Source: Holacanthus passer (lineage: Eukaryota; Chordata; Actinopteri; Pomacanthidae). Taken from it: a DNA stretch of 64,000 bases. A program made the translations under genes and the position numbers. The notes beneath the pieces are model-generated. The model did no database searches, was not told the DNA's origin, and saw nothing but the letters and a program-made list of their open reading frames with translations. The stretch lies in contig JAFREQ010000049.1 in NCBI GenBank assembly GCA_025331565.1, forward strand, positions 1,088,501 to 1,152,500. The letters are read 5' to 3'. Of the stretch, positions 33,389 through 48,400 are shown piece by piece (position 1 is the first letter of the stretch; each line of letters starts with the position of its first letter).

Positions 33389-33483
33389 ATGATGAGAGTC
33401 CCTGTGTTCTGTGTGGTGGTGCTGGCATTCATCCGTCACAGTCACAGCCTGGAAATACAAAATCCTATGTATGGGTTCAAAAG
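33389..33483 (+). CDS. pam: pam exon 1: signal peptide
   Basis: It encodes MMRVPVFCVVVLAFIRHSHS and a short lead into the mature protein. Two ATGs are adjacent (33389 and 33392). The exon edge is at 33349 after an atttgcag acceptor, so at least one 5' UTR exon lies upstream. Donor gtaaga, phase 2. Confidence 0.85.
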
Positions 33484-36400
33484 GTAAGAAGCTCTTTTGT
33501 GTTTTGGATAGAATGAATTGGAGATGGAAAATGTATTTTTGGAAAATGTTAGTTGTTAATCTGTTTAGAAATATATATTTATATTTTTGCATTTTAGTCC
33601 TTCTTCTTGGTTAAGACAGCATTTTATTTCTGAATCTGCAGCTACAAGTCTCAAATCTTTTGCATGGCTAACAGCAGATATAGTTAATGGTTACTTTAGC
33701 AACAAGTAAATCTATCTGTCCTTCAGGAAACTCCGTAAATCACTTGAAGCAGAGCAGCTGGAGGACATCAGAGGAAAAACTAGAAAATAGTTTATCCATA
33801 AAATATGATCCAGTTTCACCAAAATCAGTGAATAAAGTTTTAATTATATATATAATAAAATCAGTGAGGCCTGGCCCCCAGAAGCACTGTGCTTCAAGAG
33901 CATCTATCGCTTACGTCACTCTTGTCTGACAAACTGTAAACTCATCAAATCCCCATATCCTCATATGGTTTCTTTCCAAGCACCTGTAGCTGTCATGTGC
34001 TGTGGAAGCATATAGGTTGGAAAAACGATAGACATGGTGCCCAAACAGGCTTCTTCGATTGGCCTGCAATGAACAATTTGAGAAGTTGAAACTGTTGTGT
34101 TGTTGTGTTTGTGGGAGATAAAAGAAACCTCAACAAGTTTGCAACTCCTAAAGTACTTTTTCTATAACTACAAATTCCCCTGTCACAAGTGCTCAGTTGT
34201 TTTGCTCCAATAATACAGTCATAAATGTTCCCACCAGTTTTTGATGGTTTACTTACTATTCTAACACCGTACCAATAAAAGATACATTAACATCAATATG
34301 ACATTTTATATCTGTGGATCTGTAATTGTGGTAATAATATTTTGTCAGTAATTACATGGGAGCGGAAACACATTTTTGGTGAAAACCGATTTGTGAGTGC
34401 TATTCAATCAACCATCACCTAGTTCGGACTAAGGTGCCCACACAACAACCTATTTGCCCTCTTTGGCTGAGCTCCCCTCTGGGGGAAAAAAGAAATATAT
34501 TTTTTGTTTCGGCTGCATAAATATGATGTGGCCCATAATTGCTAAAATTAGACCATGTCTCATGGGACACAGAGATGGGGCAGCTCAGAGCCATTGAAAA
34601 ACAAAAATAAATTAGTATAACTCAAAGCGATGCCCTATGCCCCTTGTCATGTCCAAACTGGGTATTTTTGCCGCTGTGTGAGGGCTTTGAGTGGGCCTTT
34701 GAAGTTGTGGGGGGGGAAAAATTAATGGCAAATGGTATAAACAATGTTTATATTCAACTAGCGTAACTATCTTGATTAGGTCATATTTGTCAAAAGGCCC
34801 ACATGAAATCTGAGTAAAGTGGCAATGATTTATGTTGCACTGCATGTGTAATTTATGTTGACCATAGTAACTTTCATTTATTGCATTATTTGTACAGTAC
34901 ACTGTACTTGCTTGTGATAAATTGCATTATTAGAGTTTGTTTGATTTAGGTGCAAGCAGTTTTATTACAGTCAATACACTATTAGACAATATTGTAAAAA
35001 AATAAATAAATATTAAAAAGAAAAAGTTCATCCCATGTGACAGAGAATTTTAAAATATTTTAAAATGGCAGGAAATGACTATTTTCTGGGAGGGGAATCC
35101 GCCAAATCCCCCCAGGGTTGTGTCCAAGGCTATAGCCTTGGGAAAAAAATCTACACACATGTGCATAGTTATATTAGAAGTGTTTCCTAAAGAAACGTGT
35201 TTAATATTAGATTCCATCACCCACCTTATTATTTTTCACTTCCTGGCGCTGTCATTCAGACACATTCTGTGAAGACCACAGTGGGCAATGAAAACATTTA
35301 TATTTTTGACTATGTGTTTTTGTGTTTGTGGGTTGTTTTGTTGAAATATATAGGTTGTATGATTGCTGCCTCAACTATTAATAACTGAGCTTCCTGTTGT
35401 GAGACAGGTAGTAAAACGCATTGTTCTCTTGTTCCTCCCTCAGGTCTCGGGAAAATGTCTTGTCAGATCCTAGCGACTGTGTGTCTAGGACCAAGCAGCA
35501 GCAGGTCATAACAAACTTTCACAATTTCTCTGTGGATATTAGGATGCCTGGTGTTGTCCCAACTGAGGTGAGTCTTTTTTGTCTGAAACCTGCTTCTGAT
35601 TGAAGGGTCTGCATCCTTACACTTTAAGTGTATGCTCATCATTCGAGCTGAAACCAGTTGTCAATTAATCAAGTAGTGAATCTACAGAAACTTAATCTGC
35701 TGCGGTCTTGATAATTGATACTGTAAGTAAATTTAAGTATTCAGACAGTTGAGACTCTCAGATATGAAAATCTGCTGCTTGTCCTCTGTGATAGTAAACT
35801 GAATATCTTTGAGTTTTGGACTGTTGATCTATTAAAACAACACATTTGAAGACGTCATCTTGGACCACAATGACACAATTTTTATAGACCAAATACTGAT
35901 TGAGGAAAATATGCTACAAATTAGTTGACAATTAATGAAAATAATCATTATTTGCAAGCCTACTTAACATTTGTTCGTGTGGATTTAGATAAACTCCGAC
36001 CCATCTAGATGCTCCAAATAATTACAGCCCCTTTTCCGACAGTCAGTCAGAATTGGGAACCCATATAATAGGAAAAAAAGAAGATCCGTTACCAGTGGGT
36101 TCTTGTCATCAAGAATTATTTCATAAAGTCACAAACCTTACCTAAATTTTGATTGAAGGAAACTAAATCTTTTTTATTCCTCAGCCATAGTTCATAGTGT
36201 AAAGTTCCTGTGCTGGAGTTGTACTGACCGATGACCCAGGAACTATTATGGCAGAGTTTGCTGTGCTGAATGTTACTTGCCAGTCAACATGACATGCATA
36301 AGCCATACAAATACTGTGTTTTTGTTAAAAATTAAATACCCTTTACCCCATAAACTTAAGCTGCTAAGGAATTGATGGTTGTTCTGTTATTCAGTAATAC

Positions 36401-39400
36401 ATTTCATCGTTGTGCTCTTTAATGTTTCAGTCGGACACTTACCTGTGCATGGCATTTCCTGTGCCAACTAGTCGAGATACATATATTGGTGAGTATATCT
36501 TCTTGTTGACAGATAAACGCACATGCAAACCTACTCTAAAAGCAAGAATCATAGCTACACAGACTAGATGGTACTTTTCTGGGAGATGATGTGGGTTAAC
36601 TGTATGCTTCTGGAAAAAGATGTCAAAGTAAGAGCAGCAGTAAAAGTAGTAGTTGTAGTAGAAGTAGCACCATTTGTAGCAGACATAGTAAAGGTAGTAG
36701 AAGTAGATTATTAGATAGATAGATGTACTTTATTTGTCCCAAACTAGGATATTCTTGTGTTGGAGCAGTTACAGTATGAGTTGGCAGCACACAACACAAC
36801 ACATATCACATTAAATAACAGGATACAACATGACATAAAACAGCATACAGTGTAATTAACAAGTACTTAAAAACCACTGACTCTGTAAGTAATAGCATAG
36901 AGTAGTAGCGGCAGAAGTGATAGCAGCAGTGGTAGCTGTAGTGATAAAAGCAGCTTGTTTGTCTTCCAATAATGCTTTATGATAGATTTAAACAAATCTG
37001 TTCAAACTTATTGACATATTTGGTAAGGGAACACATTGTAAAAAGTTACTTGTTGTAAATTCACAATAAAGATTTCATTTACGTTTTATTTACAACATGT
37101 TTCAGAGATGTGACTACTGGCTTAAATTTAATTTGAAGTTGGTATCTTCTCCCTCTCTCTAGTATGACTGTGATGATTACACTTTTTAATGTTAGTCTGC
37201 TTGTATTTTTTTTGATAAATTGTACTTTTAAGAGTAGTTATTTTGCAGAATACTTTTACTCTTACTTGAGTAAATTTGTGAGAAAATATATGTACTTTTA
37301 CTCCGTTACTTTGGGCTACACGCTTGTCGTTACATTAATTTATCTATAAATAAATTGAGATGAGCTCAGACGCAGCTCTGCAGCTCTCGGCTGAGGGACA
37401 CATCCTTAACCAATCACAGCGGCAGCACCGCAGGTGGACGGAGGTGTGCCCCGCCCCTCCACGGCCCTCCTTCACCTCACTGTAGCTCAAGAACATGGCA
37501 GAAGATGAACCGCCGGCGTCTCACCGAGCTAGCCGGCTAACACGGTGATACCGGCCGGCTAACCCGCTGGTACCGGCCGCCGGCTAACACGGTGATACCG
37601 GCCGCCGGCTAACCCGGTGGTACTGGCCGGCTAACCCGCTGGTACCAGTCGTACCGGCCGGCTTCGGCGCCGGTTACGGTACTTTAATAAGCCGGCGTAA
37701 TGTTATATGTGAACATTTCAGCCTCCAGCCGATCACAGTCAGTCAGTTAAAATTTCTGTTTCAGCAATAATATAAATATAAATAACGTTTGAGATCATAC
37801 ACCGTCAAATTAGCTTCAAGCTAAACTCCTTTGAGGAACAGGTCAATGTCTCAGCTGATGTCAGTGGAAACAGTTTTTGTAGTAATAGATTGCATCTGAA
37901 GTTACTCACTACTTGAGTAGTTTTTTTACAAGGTACTTTTTTACTCTTACTCAAGTACTTATTTTTATGAGTACTTTTACTTCTACTTGAGTCATTATAT
38001 TATAAAGTAACAGTACTTCTACTTGAGTACCATTGTTGTTTACTCTACCCACCACTGCTTAATGGCTGCAAAATGTGTTTAGTTCCCTGAGAACTTTGTA
38101 GTCCTTGATCTGAGGGGCACATGATGCAGCCCAAACTTTGTGTTTGAATTAGCTTAGACAGCAAATTGAGTTGAAGATGAAAATGGTCAGGGAGAATTGA
38201 GTCTTCATACGCAAAGCATCTTGAGTAGCCTAAGCTTTTCATTAAATATTAAAAATTTTAACCACAGTGTTTTTCTTCCACAGTGGACTTCATACCTCAC
38301 GCCAGTATGGAAACAGTCCATCATATGCTGCTGTTTGGCTGCCAGACTCCTGTCTCCACCAGCAGCTACTGGTAATGTCCAACTCCACTTCACAGCTCAG
38401 TGTTTACAGTGTCTGAAATGAACATTTTCATTGGCAAGGTAAAAAGTTGAAATATAAAGATAAAGCCCTTTTGATTGAAATAAGTCATTATCTGTTTTCA
38501 AAGCTGTATCATGACTAGTGGAAGCATTGAGTCAAGACACAAGCTAGTTTGCAGTTTTTAGGCCTGGCTTGAATGTAATTTTGCTAGTTTCCAAATGAAT
38601 ATTTAAATATGAATGTAGAATATTTAGGACTTAGGATGCTCTGGTTTAAGGAGTTAATTCAACTCAATGGTGTGTCGGTTAGGACAGATGAGCACATACA
38701 GGAGGTTCCACTTAAATCTTTTATTATAAGGTTGTTTGAACTGGTTTCATCTGATGACAAAGGGAAAGGATAAAGAATATTAACTAGACATATTCCTAGT
38801 TCCATAATTCATTTACACAATAATCCAAAGGGTCATTAAACTTCAAATATAAACACCATAAACCTATTAATCAAGAAATAAACATCACAGAAAACTAATC
38901 ACCACAGAAAACTGAATTGTAATCAACTAAAGTCATTTTAAATACATTCAAATCAAAGCAACTCACATGTCATGTACTCAGTTCAAACATTTCAAACAAA
39001 GGCTGAGGCATCCACATGCTCCTTTGTTCTCCAGAGGAAAAGGTATGGCCACATGTGGTCTGGCTGCTATATAGCCTCTGGGCTCCGCCCATCCAGGAAG
39101 GGGAAGGCAGGTAGGAGTGGTTCGGGATTTTCCTCCCGGTAGAGGGAAACAGGTGGGAAGAGAGGGCTTGGGGGGATTTTCCACAATGAATGAATTTTTT
39201 TTTGAAATTTTCTTTTTATTGAAATTGAAAAAACAAATTATTACAATTCCAATACATGTTTACATCATCAACACTTTGCTGCTTTTCCAATATTTCTGTT
39301 TTACATTAAAAACAAAAAAAAGAAAGAAGAACAACAGAACAGGGGAGCTCGCTACTTGTGGTCATTTTCTTAACTGTAGATAAAAAAAACAATAGAAAGA

Positions 39401-42400
39401 AAAGTGGATGAAGAGAGCTGTATCTAGTTACAGGTGAGTTCAAGTAAAATCACACCTTATGGGTTTTACATACTCAGTCCATTTAGACCAGATCTGATAG
39501 AACTTTTCTTTTTGCATTTTCAGGGAAGACGTCAACTTTTCCATAATGTAAACCTCATGTACAATGTCAATCCATTCCTCAATAGTGGGTGGTTCAACTT
39601 TTAACCATTTTCTTGTGATGTTTTTTTTGCTTGTTGCCAATAATATACCTAGTAACATCTTGTCGTTAACATTCCAGTTTTCAAACAATATGTCACCTAA
39701 ATACATAACTTCACATTTAAAAGCAATGTTTACACCAAATGTATTATTTATGTGTTCATGGACCCATTTCCAATAAGGTCTAATGACCTGGCAGTCCCAG
39801 AAGACATGGAAGTGATTAGCTTCGTTAGTCCCACAAAGTCTCCAACAGGCGTCCCTGTGACCCTGATGGCGCTTCTGAATAGGTGTAACAAAAAACCTCA
39901 CAATGTTTTTCCAGCAGAACTCATGCCATGTGTTTGAACCTGTTGAAGCCCATTGTAGCTGACATATTTTCGCCCAACTCTCAACGGATATCGAAACATT
40001 TCCTTCCCTTTCCCATCTCCTCTTTATATATTCTGTGTTGTGTTGTTTCGATTGTAGTATACCATTGTAAAGTTTGGATACTATTTTGTTGCATTACTTA
40101 AGTAATGATAAAAACACCTGCAGGAATCCCGTGATTCCCCTTCCCAGTGCCTCTTTTCAATTTTGGCTAAAGTGGTGCCTGACCTGTAGGTATCTGTAGA
40201 AGTCACCTGAACATAATCCGTATTTTTCCCGCAGTGCTTCAAAGCTCTGGAATGTCCCCTTGTGGACAAATGAATAATAGTTAGTTATGCCTTTTGAGAT
40301 CCATTTTCTCAATCTGTTATCGTATGTATTAGGCGCAAAATCTGTATCATAAGCGCACCATCTCAGAGTTTTAGACAAGTCTCCTAATTTACAGATTTTA
40401 CTAATTTCCTGCCAGGATTTCAGAAGAATGTCCGACATGGGTTAAATATGAATGTTTTATTTGACGTATTGTACGTGTGTGTGTATATACAGTGAGGTCC
40501 TAAAGACCACTAGTCAACATACTTTTATTTTACCTTTGTTTTGAATGTAATACATTTTCTGATATAAGCTTAACAATTTGAGCGGAAAGTCCAAGCCAAC
40601 TCAAGTACATGCTGCCATTAAACAAGGTGGACATACCACATATTATGGTACTCTTACATTTTTCGAAGATTCAATTTTTCACTCAAATTGTAAAGCTGGC
40701 ATTTAAAAAGATTATATTCAAACAAATGCAAAATAGGAGCCTGACTAGTGACCTGAACAGTGTGAGACTTTTGGACACTGTATGTATTGCATATCATGTA
40801 TGTAGTACCACGACTGAGAGACTGCCGTATAGGTTTTTTGTTCTACTGTGTGAGTATACTGAGTATCAGTATAATGACCATAAGGTTGAACTGAATTGAA
40901 TTGAAGAGCAGTACAGCTCATGAGCAGTGTTGCAGAGGCTTGTCTGTTTTATTTAATAATCATAGCACTATCCCCAGTGCATGCTGTAGCAGCTACAAGC
41001 AGGCTTGCACACTAGTGTTCAGACATTCCACATTTTATCAGTATAATCTGAGCTGCTGACATTGCTGGATATGTTTTTAATTTTTTGACACTGATGCCAG
41101 GTGTCAGATTTTGAAGCCCCACTTCTTCTAAGGCTCTATATCTTCCTTGTATATCTTCCTTGGTTGATGTGGATATTATATTCCCTTACTTCACTTACTT
41201 GCACTTATCACTGTTTTATATTGACAGTGGTTGAAATGACTGTGACGTGAAAGATGAGAAACCCACAGATAAGTCAGTTCTTCTCTTCCCCTCAGCTCTA
41301 CGGAGCTTTGTAGCAGGCGACAGTTTTGAGTGAAAAAGCTCTGATATATTCCCACTGTACACTACCTGCCCAGCGCCAAACAGCAGACAAACATTGATAG
41401 CAAATAACTGGAGAACATAGTGGAGCATTTAGCAGCTAAAGAGACAACCCAAGCTAAAAGGAGAGTGAATGGATCTTACATTATTTAGGTGGACACAAAC
41501 GTGGCTCCAAATGAATAATAATATTGCTTTGTGTCTGTTCACCATATCAACTTTATAAGGTGATAATGTGTCAGTTGTTACAACTTGTTCTGGTCCCCCC
41601 CCAAAGGCCAAAAAGAGTTTTTTAACACTGATGTACATATCTGTATCATAATTATGTATTGTACCATGGCCCTTTGTTTTTTTTTTTGTTTTTTTGCTAC
41701 TTTACAAACTTACTTTGGCAGTTGACTTGCTCTGACTATGAAAAGTAAAGTTGCCATTGACTTAGCCCTTCTAGATATACCATGGCCTAGACTGAGAATC
41801 TTCACACACACTATGACTATTAATATTTCCTGATTGCCTGTATACCAGTCATGCGTTATGGAAGTGCCTGCCATGCATTATGGAAGTGCACATCTGGTCA
41901 TTCATAAACACAGAGTGGTATTGATTGTGTCATTTCTGTCTTAAGGGACTGTGGCAGCGTACAAGGTACTTGTGAGGATGAAGCTTCCATTATGTATGCC
42001 TGGGCTCAGAATGCACCACCTACTAAACTACCCAAAGGTATGTCTCTCAAAGGGTTGGTTCACAGTTACTAACAGTCATATTTATCCAGTGACCTTAAGT
42101 TGCCATGAGGAGAATTTTGCTGCCATTTTTCCTGGTTTTTAGATCTGTCTCTGAAATTTTTGCCTCCTCCCCAGTACAATGGAAATAAATGTCATTTATT
42201 AGTGATGCTTACAATCTTGAAAGGTAGCATGTCATTCCAGAAACACTGTCCCTGTTACTCTGTATAATCTACAGACCTTACTGGTAAGAGTAATAAGTAA
42301 TTAATTCAGCTGAAAATACATAAGGTGAACAAATATCATGAATGGTCAAATATGGGTTTTTATGTATAGTTATACATCTTTCTATCTTTTGTCCCTCCGT

Positions 42401-45400
42401 TGTTTTTGTCTTCATGTAGTTTCATGTCTTTCTCTAATCTCTTTCTTCTCTTTGTTGTCTTATCAGATGTTGGATTTAAAGTCGGAAAAAACTCAGGAAT
42501 GTCCTATTTTGTGCTGCAAATTCATTATGGTGATGTCAGTGCTTTCAGAGGTAAGTCCTAATGGGAGTTAAAGTACTGACTTTTTCCATTTCTTAGAGAT
42601 TATTTATGTAGTCATGTATGCAGTGTTACATCACATCCAGTGAAGATCTGTAAAGATTTGAGTATGTAAAAGTTATTCCAAATACTTCAGCAAGAGTTAG
42701 CAAATAGGATCAACATGTTGAGATGTAAGGGACGGCTGTAGCTCAGGAGGTAGAGTGGTTGTCGTTTGGTGGTTCGATCCCTCGCCCCCTCAAAGTGTCC
42801 TTGGGCAAGATACTGAACCCCAAATTGCCCCCGATGGCTGTTCCATCAGTACATGCATGTACATCGCTTTGGATAATAGCGTTTGCTAAATGAAATTGTA
42901 GATGTTGTGTAATTTTTTTTCCTCAGCTGTAGCAGAAATGTTTTATTTTTGATATTCTAATATATTTAGTTTAGCAACCATGCAGAACAAAAAAAATAAA
43001 TGAAAGAGGAAGGGTTAGGATTAGCAGCAAGACCAAAAATACACTTTCCCACACGTCTAATAAGTGGTATATTCACCTCTAGCTAGCTGCATCCTCTGAG
43101 TTTTCTGTAGTTTAGCATCCACCAAATACAGTTCCTCGGGTACTGCATGTCAAAGTTAGTTGGACCTGCTGTGGAATGCAAATTCTTATAATCTTGTTTT
43201 GTAGGGAAACAGTGAGAAACTTAATTCATTGTGTTTCCTCATAGTTCAGCATTACACCAGTTTTCATAGAGAAATTTTAATTGATTGATTGATTCATCAA
43301 ATTGGGTCTTCCTCAAAGAAAAGCCCTTTTTTACCACAATATGTAGGACAGGCTGTATACTGACCCACTTAAAAAACACAAGTGTTTCTCAAATTTTGTG
43401 TTTGTGGAAGAAGAAATAAGCCTTATCTCCCTAAGTTGTGACATTTTCTACAGTGGCCAAGGAGAGGAAAAAGTGTTGCAGAGTTTTATAGTCTATGGTT
43501 GGGATCAAATACAGGAGTGCTAACATCCTGACCAATTTTGAAATGTGGTATCATCACAAAAATGTAAGAAATCTGATTAATTCAACTGAAATAGCACCCA
43601 ACACAATATTATTAAGTCTCTTTTTACACCCCTTTTTTATTTTCTAAATAACAAAACCTTTTTGTCCATTTCTTCAAGCCTTTAAACATTTGTTTGATTA
43701 GCTAATGGTTACTATCCCACTTTGGTCCAGATTGAAATATTTCAACTACTGGATGGATTGCTATGAAATTTGGTATAGATATCAGTAGTGCCCAGAGGAT
43801 GAATCTTGGTGACTTTGCTGATCCCCTGACTCAATCTCTAGAGCCACTAGCACCAAACATTTATTCACTTATTCTGTGAAATATCTCAACATCTAAAAGA
43901 TGGATAAGTGCAAAATTTGGTACAGTTAATCTTTCTGGGAGGATGAATCCTAATAACTTTGGTGATACCCCTCTTTTCGTCTAGTATCATCATAAGGTCC
44001 AAATTTGTGGGGTTGAGTGACATGTCTCAACAAATATTAGATGGATTGCCATGAAAGTTTGTACACACCTTCATGCCCCACACAGGATAAATTGTTAACA
44101 CTTTGGTGATCTCTTGATTTTTCATCTACCACCACCATAAAGCCACATTTCCTGTTTTACTAATACTTTGATTTGTGACCAAATAACTGCAGAACTAATG
44201 ACATTCCCATCAGCCTTAGCTACACTTTGTGTTTAGTGCTAATTTGTGAGTGTTAGCATGGTAACACACTAAACTAAGATGCGTTAGCATTTAGCTCAAA
44301 GCACAACTATGCCTAAAGTAAAAGCCTCACAGAGCCACAGAGGATCTACTTTGTTGTGGTTTTGAGTTGGGCTTTATCGTGTTAAAAGGTGTTTCTTACA
44401 TACCAGCCGCTTCCAGTTATGTAGTTTATGTAAATGTCAACTTTGGTGATTAAACAACCCCGGTTTCAAAAAAGTTGGGATGCAGTGTAAAACATATATA
44501 AAACAGAATGTGATAATTTGCTAATCCTTTTGCCATACTATACTCAATTGAGAACAGTACAAAGACAATATATTTAAAGTTTGACCTCATCAACTTCATT
44601 AATTTTCATAAATATCTGATATTCTGAATTTAATGCCAGCAACAGTTTGAACCAAGTTGGAACAGGAGCAACAAAAGACTGTAAAAGCTGTGGACTGATC
44701 CAAAAACACCTGTTTGGAGGTGAACAGGTTCATTAGTAACAGGTGATCGAATCATAATTGGGTATGAAAGGTTCATCCTTGTCGTTCACAAGCAAGGATG
44801 GAGAGAGGTTCAACACTTTGTCAAACACATGATTATGAAAAACATATTACTACATGGGCTCAGGAACACACAGAACTGTTGTTGGTAAACACAGTTTGTT
44901 CGCAAATGATTGTGTTCTGTTTTTATTTTTATGTTTTTGTGTTTTACACAGCGTCCCCTTTTTGGGAATAAGGATTGTAGTGCTCATTTTGATGAAAAAA
45001 TACATTAAAATGACATGACATTTTTTTTTGTTCTGCAGACCATCATAGAGATTGCTCAGGACTTTCTCTAAGAATGACATCCAAACCGTAAGTATTCAGT
45101 TTAAAGCGTTAACTTTTCTAATGAATACTAAAATAAAAATCAATTAAAAAAGGTAGAGGGAGCTGTGAAAGTTGGTTCCTGTTGAGTAGGGACAATAAGT
45201 GACACAATGTTTAGCTTGTTCTCTGTGAGACTGCTGTATGTGTGTTTCACCTGGAGGACCAGGAAGAATGTACAAAAACGTGATTAAAAAAATGACCAAA
45301 ATTCTACATCCTCCTTACCCTCTAACTGTGGTTCTCCTCAAAGGCAGCCATTCATTGCTGGCATATACCTGCTCATGTCTGTGGACACAGTTATCCTTCC

Positions 45401-48400
45401 AGGAAAAAGAGGTATGTTTAGTTTATTTTTTTGCAATGTGAATTTGTCAAAATTAAAGATATGAATTTCTTCTTATAAATTGTCTTGAAGACCTGTTTAT
45501 TTCATCAATTTCTACATCTATTAGGAAAATAATAGCTAAAGCAACATGGCAGCATGTCATAATAACATATTGATGAATCCCCCTCTGTGGACTGACCAAG
45601 ATGGATACACTAAAAATAATATTAATAATCAACTACCATTGTAACTCTAAATATCCATAAGCAATAAACAAAAGTGATTTTCACTGCAAAAATCCTGAAC
45701 TATTCCTTTAATGTTTTGGTTGTATGTAATAAATGTACATTACCAATTGAATAGCTTTTGTAAAAAAACGTAAATATGCATAACCTGAAATATGCCAGTG
45801 TCAGTGACAGATGATGTCAAAGTCATTAGCTGAATTTAGGCTTCAGGAAACAGTGAAACACTTCTGCGCAATGCCAATTCCTGTGCAACGAAGAGGCAAC
45901 TCCAATAAGTTACAGTCCAATTAAATACTTACTTGTCTTGCCTATTGTTTACTAAAGGAATGAGAATGATTGCTTTCAGTGAGTTACAGCTGGGTATGCT
46001 TCCATGTGTTCCTAATAATAAACTGTTCTATAGTCACAATTTAAAGTCTGAGTCTTAAACAAATAGATTATAGAGAAATAGAACAGGCAAATCAAATAAA
46101 ATACTCAAGTAATAAAAATAGGCTAAGTACAGGTGGTGTGTGTGTGTGAGAAAAGCTTGATGAAATGTATCCATAGTGAAATAACAGCTGTAGACAATGA
46201 GTATGTAACATTTTTCATCAGCTACTTGATCCAAATATTTGTCATAGTTTGTCAACCTGGAAATGTGTCAAAAATGGAACCCCCTTTCAGAGCCCGACCC
46301 TAAAGGCAGGACATATGATGTGCATCAAAACACCTACTAACACCACCTATTGTTTCCTATGAAAGCCCACGTGTTGACATGTGTTAATGTGTCAGATTAT
46401 GTCACTGTCATATCCCACTGTCAACACTTGTTAAATGATGCAACACAGTGTGATTTGGCCAGTGTGTGTTGTGCTTTATCTAGGCAAGGTCTAATTAATT
46501 TCTAATCCAGGTGTTTGTATTTAGTCAGCGTTTCACATTGGTGCATTTGCCTTATTTTAGTTTGTGAAAAAGATGTTTAATTAAGGCAGTTAAGGTACTA
46601 TTGTACTGCTATGTTACCCAGCTGTAGCTGTAGCTGCAAAAAAATTGAACACAAATCCACAATTGGTGTGTAGCACACTTTCCAACCAAAGTGTCCGAGT
46701 CCACATGGTCCACATTCAAATGTTGCCTATTGAAAAGCATCGAAGGATAGGAGGGGCAAAAAGGTGCTGTACAGCAATCACAGATTGAGCTGCCTTGACA
46801 TTCTTTCATTTTTCTTTGTTAGTTACAAATGCAGACGTCGCCTGTGATTACACTTCATATCCTATCTACCCATTTGCCTTCAGGACCCACACACACCACC
46901 TTGGTGAGTCATACCAGAATGCAGAGAATTTAACAGTTGGTTTCAGAGCAACCTTTATGAGTGGTAGTCTGGATGAGTGTTTCTGTCACAGGTAAAGTGG
47001 TCAGTGGCTACAGGATCCGAGACGGAAAGTGGAGCCTGATTGGGAGACAGTCTCCTCAGCTACCACAGGTAAGTTTTCGCCTCAGAAGTTAGTTAAAGCT
47101 GACTTGCATGCCACATAAATTGAATCTATTTGAGTTTTGGATTTCTGCTTAGGTAAAACAAGCATTTTGAAGATTAATCTAATCCCAACCCAATTAAAAT
47201 CTGAATGCAGTGGTTTATCTCTCTTTTTGTGTAAAATCAAAATAAAGCTTCATTAAAGGGAGAGTACATTCCTGCTTTTCTCCAGCTTAATGAGCTACAC
47301 CATATCGCCAAATTCATGAGTTTTTAGGTTTCCATTTTGTGCATTGATCAAGATTCAGTCAGCATATTCTACTGACATTCTGAGTGTGAACTTGTTTTGT
47401 CTGATCCATTACCAATATTATTATATTATTAATACAGTTCCTTGGGATTTATCTTTAAATGAACTGATCACAACTCTGTGTAGAATGCTTAAACCTCTTT
47501 TGTATTTGTGATGACAGAAACATCTTATTTACAAGGATAGGAGCCCAAATCAGATCAATCTGTAATCATCCTAAGATTATCCAAGTTGTTCCCAGTTTGT
47601 TATGGTTTAGGTGTATATTATAACTAATGCATCTGGATTCATCCAAGAATATTTTCATCACAACAGTTTTTCTTGTTGAGTGCTGTTTGCATATTGCCCA
47701 GCCATGATTATGGGTTTTTTCCCCAGGCTTTCTATCCTGCTAACAAAGAGGTGAATGTGAAGTATGGTGATATCCTTGCAGCCAGATGTGTGTTTACTGG
47801 TGAGGGCAGAACCTCCAAGACTTATATTGGGTGAGTTCTGTCGTAAAACCCAATCCACCTAATACATTTTAAACTGCACTGTAGAGCTAATCTACAATAA
47901 CTGTAAAGGAGCTTTTCATTTTCTACTGCCTTATTCTTGGTTCTATTCACACTACTTGAATAGCAGATGAACTCTTGTTTGCTCCCTTTGGACGATGTTT
48001 TATTTACATATCGTGTCCAGATATTTATCATAGGAACGTAAGGGAGGTTAAGGTCTATTTTCCTCTGCTACACCTTTGTTTCTTTACACTTACTGTCTGA
48101 TTGCTCATGCAGTGTTAGAACTGTATAAATACTGTGTATACACTTAAAGGGGTAACAAAATAAATTAAATAATGAAATAGATTAAAGTGAAACAATCAAG
48201 ATGTGCTTTAAGTGCAGACTTCAGCTTTAATTTGAGGGTATTTACATCCAAATCAGGTGAACGGTGTAGGAATTACAACACATTTTATATGTGCCCTCCA
48301 CATTTTTAAGGGACCAAAAGTAATTGGACAAAGTAACATAATCATAAATCAAATTGTCAGTTTCATATATTTGGTTGCAAATTCTTTGCAGTCAATGTCT

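Noticed and set aside
39752..39937. Plus-strand open frames opposite the L1-like segment
   Set aside because: Antisense shadows of the minus-strand LINE ORF, which has clear family motifs.
42729..42780. Possible tRNA gene
   Set aside because: A and B boxes are present but only about 30 bp apart and no cloverleaf can be completed; the downstream body is that of a SINE.
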